This document shows, in pieces, positions 10,701 through 11,313 of a DNA stretch of 11,313 bases. Source of the DNA: an uncultured Burkholderiales bacterium (GTDB taxonomy: Bacteria; Pseudomonadota; Gammaproteobacteria; Burkholderiales; Burkholderiaceae); NCBI GenBank assembly GCA_937891045.1, contig CALBEV010000052.1, forward strand, positions 1 through 11,313, written 5' to 3'. The notes under the pieces are model-generated. The model saw nothing but the letters and a program-made list of their open reading frames with translations, was not told the DNA's origin and searched no databases. The translations under genes and the position numbers were made by a program. Position 1 is the stretch's first letter. The number at the start of each line of letters is the position of its first letter.

Positions 10701-11313
10701 ATGAAAAAAACCGCCGTGCCCAGTGTGCTGGGACAGTTCAGCCCTGACGTCTTCATGCGCAAGTATTGGCAAAAAAAGCCCTTGCTGATTCGCCAAGCGG
10801 TGCCGGACATGAAACCGCTGCTCAACCGCCAAGCCTTGCTGGCCTTGGCCGCGTTGCCTGAGGTTGAATCCCGTTTGGTCACGGGCAACATCAAAACAAA
10901 AGCTTGGACGTTTCGCCACGGACCCTTCAAGCCGCGCAGCTTGCCGCCTTTCAGCCGACCGCATTGGACCTTGCTGGTGCAGGGTGTGGACTTGCACGAC
11001 GCGCAAGTGGCCGCATTGCGTGACCGCTTTCGCTTTGTGCCCGATGCCCGTTTGGACGATGTGATGATCAGCTACGCCACCGATGGTGGTGGTGTCGGTC
11101 CACACTTTGACAGCTACGACGTGTTTTTGCTGCAAGCCCAAGGACAGCGGCGCTGGCGAATCAGTTCGCAAAAAGACCTGCGCTTGCGCGAAGACGTGCC
11201 GCTGAAAATTTTGAAAGCCTTCAAACCCACCGAGACTTTTGTGCTGGAGGCTGGCGACATGCTGTACTTGCCGCCGCACTATGCCCATGAAGGTGTGGCG
11301 GTGGGTGAATGCA
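10701..11313 (+). CDS. roxA: Ribosomal protein uL16 arginine hydroxylase (RoxA/YcfD family), 5' part
   Basis: RoxA/YcfD proteins are JmjC-type cupin oxygenases that use Fe(II), 2-oxoglutarate and O2. The E. coli protein hydroxylates an arginine of ribosomal protein uL16 (L16). The window holds the first 204 codons, and the frame runs off the right edge; E. coli YcfD has 373 residues, so about half is present. Visible are the N-terminal helix FMRKYWQKKPLLIRQA (18-33), VESRLVTGN (55-63), HGPF (73-76), HWTLLVQGVDLHD (88-100), the iron ligands H135 and D137 in GGGVGPHFDSYDVFLLQ, RRWRIS (150-155), and the second histidine H196 in GDMLYLPPHYAHEG. ATG 10701 has a good GGAG 5 bases upstream (10692-10695). 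It is divergent from the slyD-like gene with only 30 bases between the starts, so the promoters must overlap or lie inside the neighbouring gene. Confidence 0.94.
   Translation, partial: MKKTAVPSVLGQFSPDVFMRKYWQKKPLLIRQAVPDMKPLLNRQALLALAALPEVESRLVTGNIKTKAWTFRHGPFKPRSLPPFSRPHWTLLVQGVDLHDAQVAALRDRFRFVPDARLDDVMISYATDGGGVGPHFDSYDVFLLQAQGQRRWRISSQKDLRLREDVPLKILKAFKPTETFVLEAGDMLYLPPHYAHEGVAVGEC

Noticed and set aside
10671..11288. Upstream in-frame extension of the slyD-like gene
   Set aside because: It is antisense to roxA, which has strong homology and a good ribosome-binding site. The SlyD-like fold begins at the ATG at 10670.

Overview
The window is a dense, conserved housekeeping stretch from a Gram-negative betaproteobacterium. 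The best guess is Burkholderiales, family Comamonadaceae, of a Limnohabitans-like type. The reasons are moderately high GC, a Bug/TctC-type periplasmic binding protein, the gene order pyrG-kdsA-eno-ftsB, and protein-level resemblance to Comamonadaceae homologues of XerD, CoaBC, SlyD and RoxA. The genus is a guess. I see no insertion sequence, prophage, CRISPR array, tRNA or rRNA, and no obvious recent transfer.

Layout. Bases 1-1369 (+) hold the 3' half of a Bug/TctC binding-protein gene, overlapped by xerD. Bases 1411-2217 (-) encode a DUF455 ferritin-like protein that converges on xerD. It is divergent from a + strand pair, a gamma-carbonic-anhydrase-like protein and hslO (Hsp33), at 2256-3772. 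From 8343 down to 3758 (-) runs a probable five-gene operon: pyrG, kdsA, eno, ftsB and a small unknown gene with three cysteines, whose 3' end overlaps the 3' end of hslO. Divergent from pyrG is the + strand pair coaBC-dut (8413-10088), joined by an ATGA overlap. A slyD-like isomerase gene (-) converges on dut with a strong inverted repeat between them. Finally roxA (+), the ribosomal-protein arginine hydroxylase gene, runs off the right edge.

How the genes fit together. Enolase makes PEP and KdsA uses PEP to make Kdo-8-phosphate. PyrG makes the CTP needed to activate Kdo (by KdsB, not in this window) and also used by the CoaB half of CoaBC. The pyrG operon therefore groups supply of Kdo precursors for LPS with central metabolism and the FtsB divisome protein. 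CoaBC and Dut cover coenzyme A synthesis and dUTP removal. SlyD, RoxA and Hsp33 all bear on protein folding or ribosome maturation.

No previously undescribed system is evident. The most interesting pattern is regulatory: three genes (the DUF455 gene, coaBC and the slyD-like gene) each have a -10-like hexamer only 7-8 bases before the ATG and no Shine-Dalgarno sequence, which suggests leaderless transcripts. Other points are a metal-type (class II) KdsA with an altered signature motif, the unknown three-cysteine gene behind ftsB, and perfect inverted repeats between dut and the slyD-like gene and between kdsA and eno.
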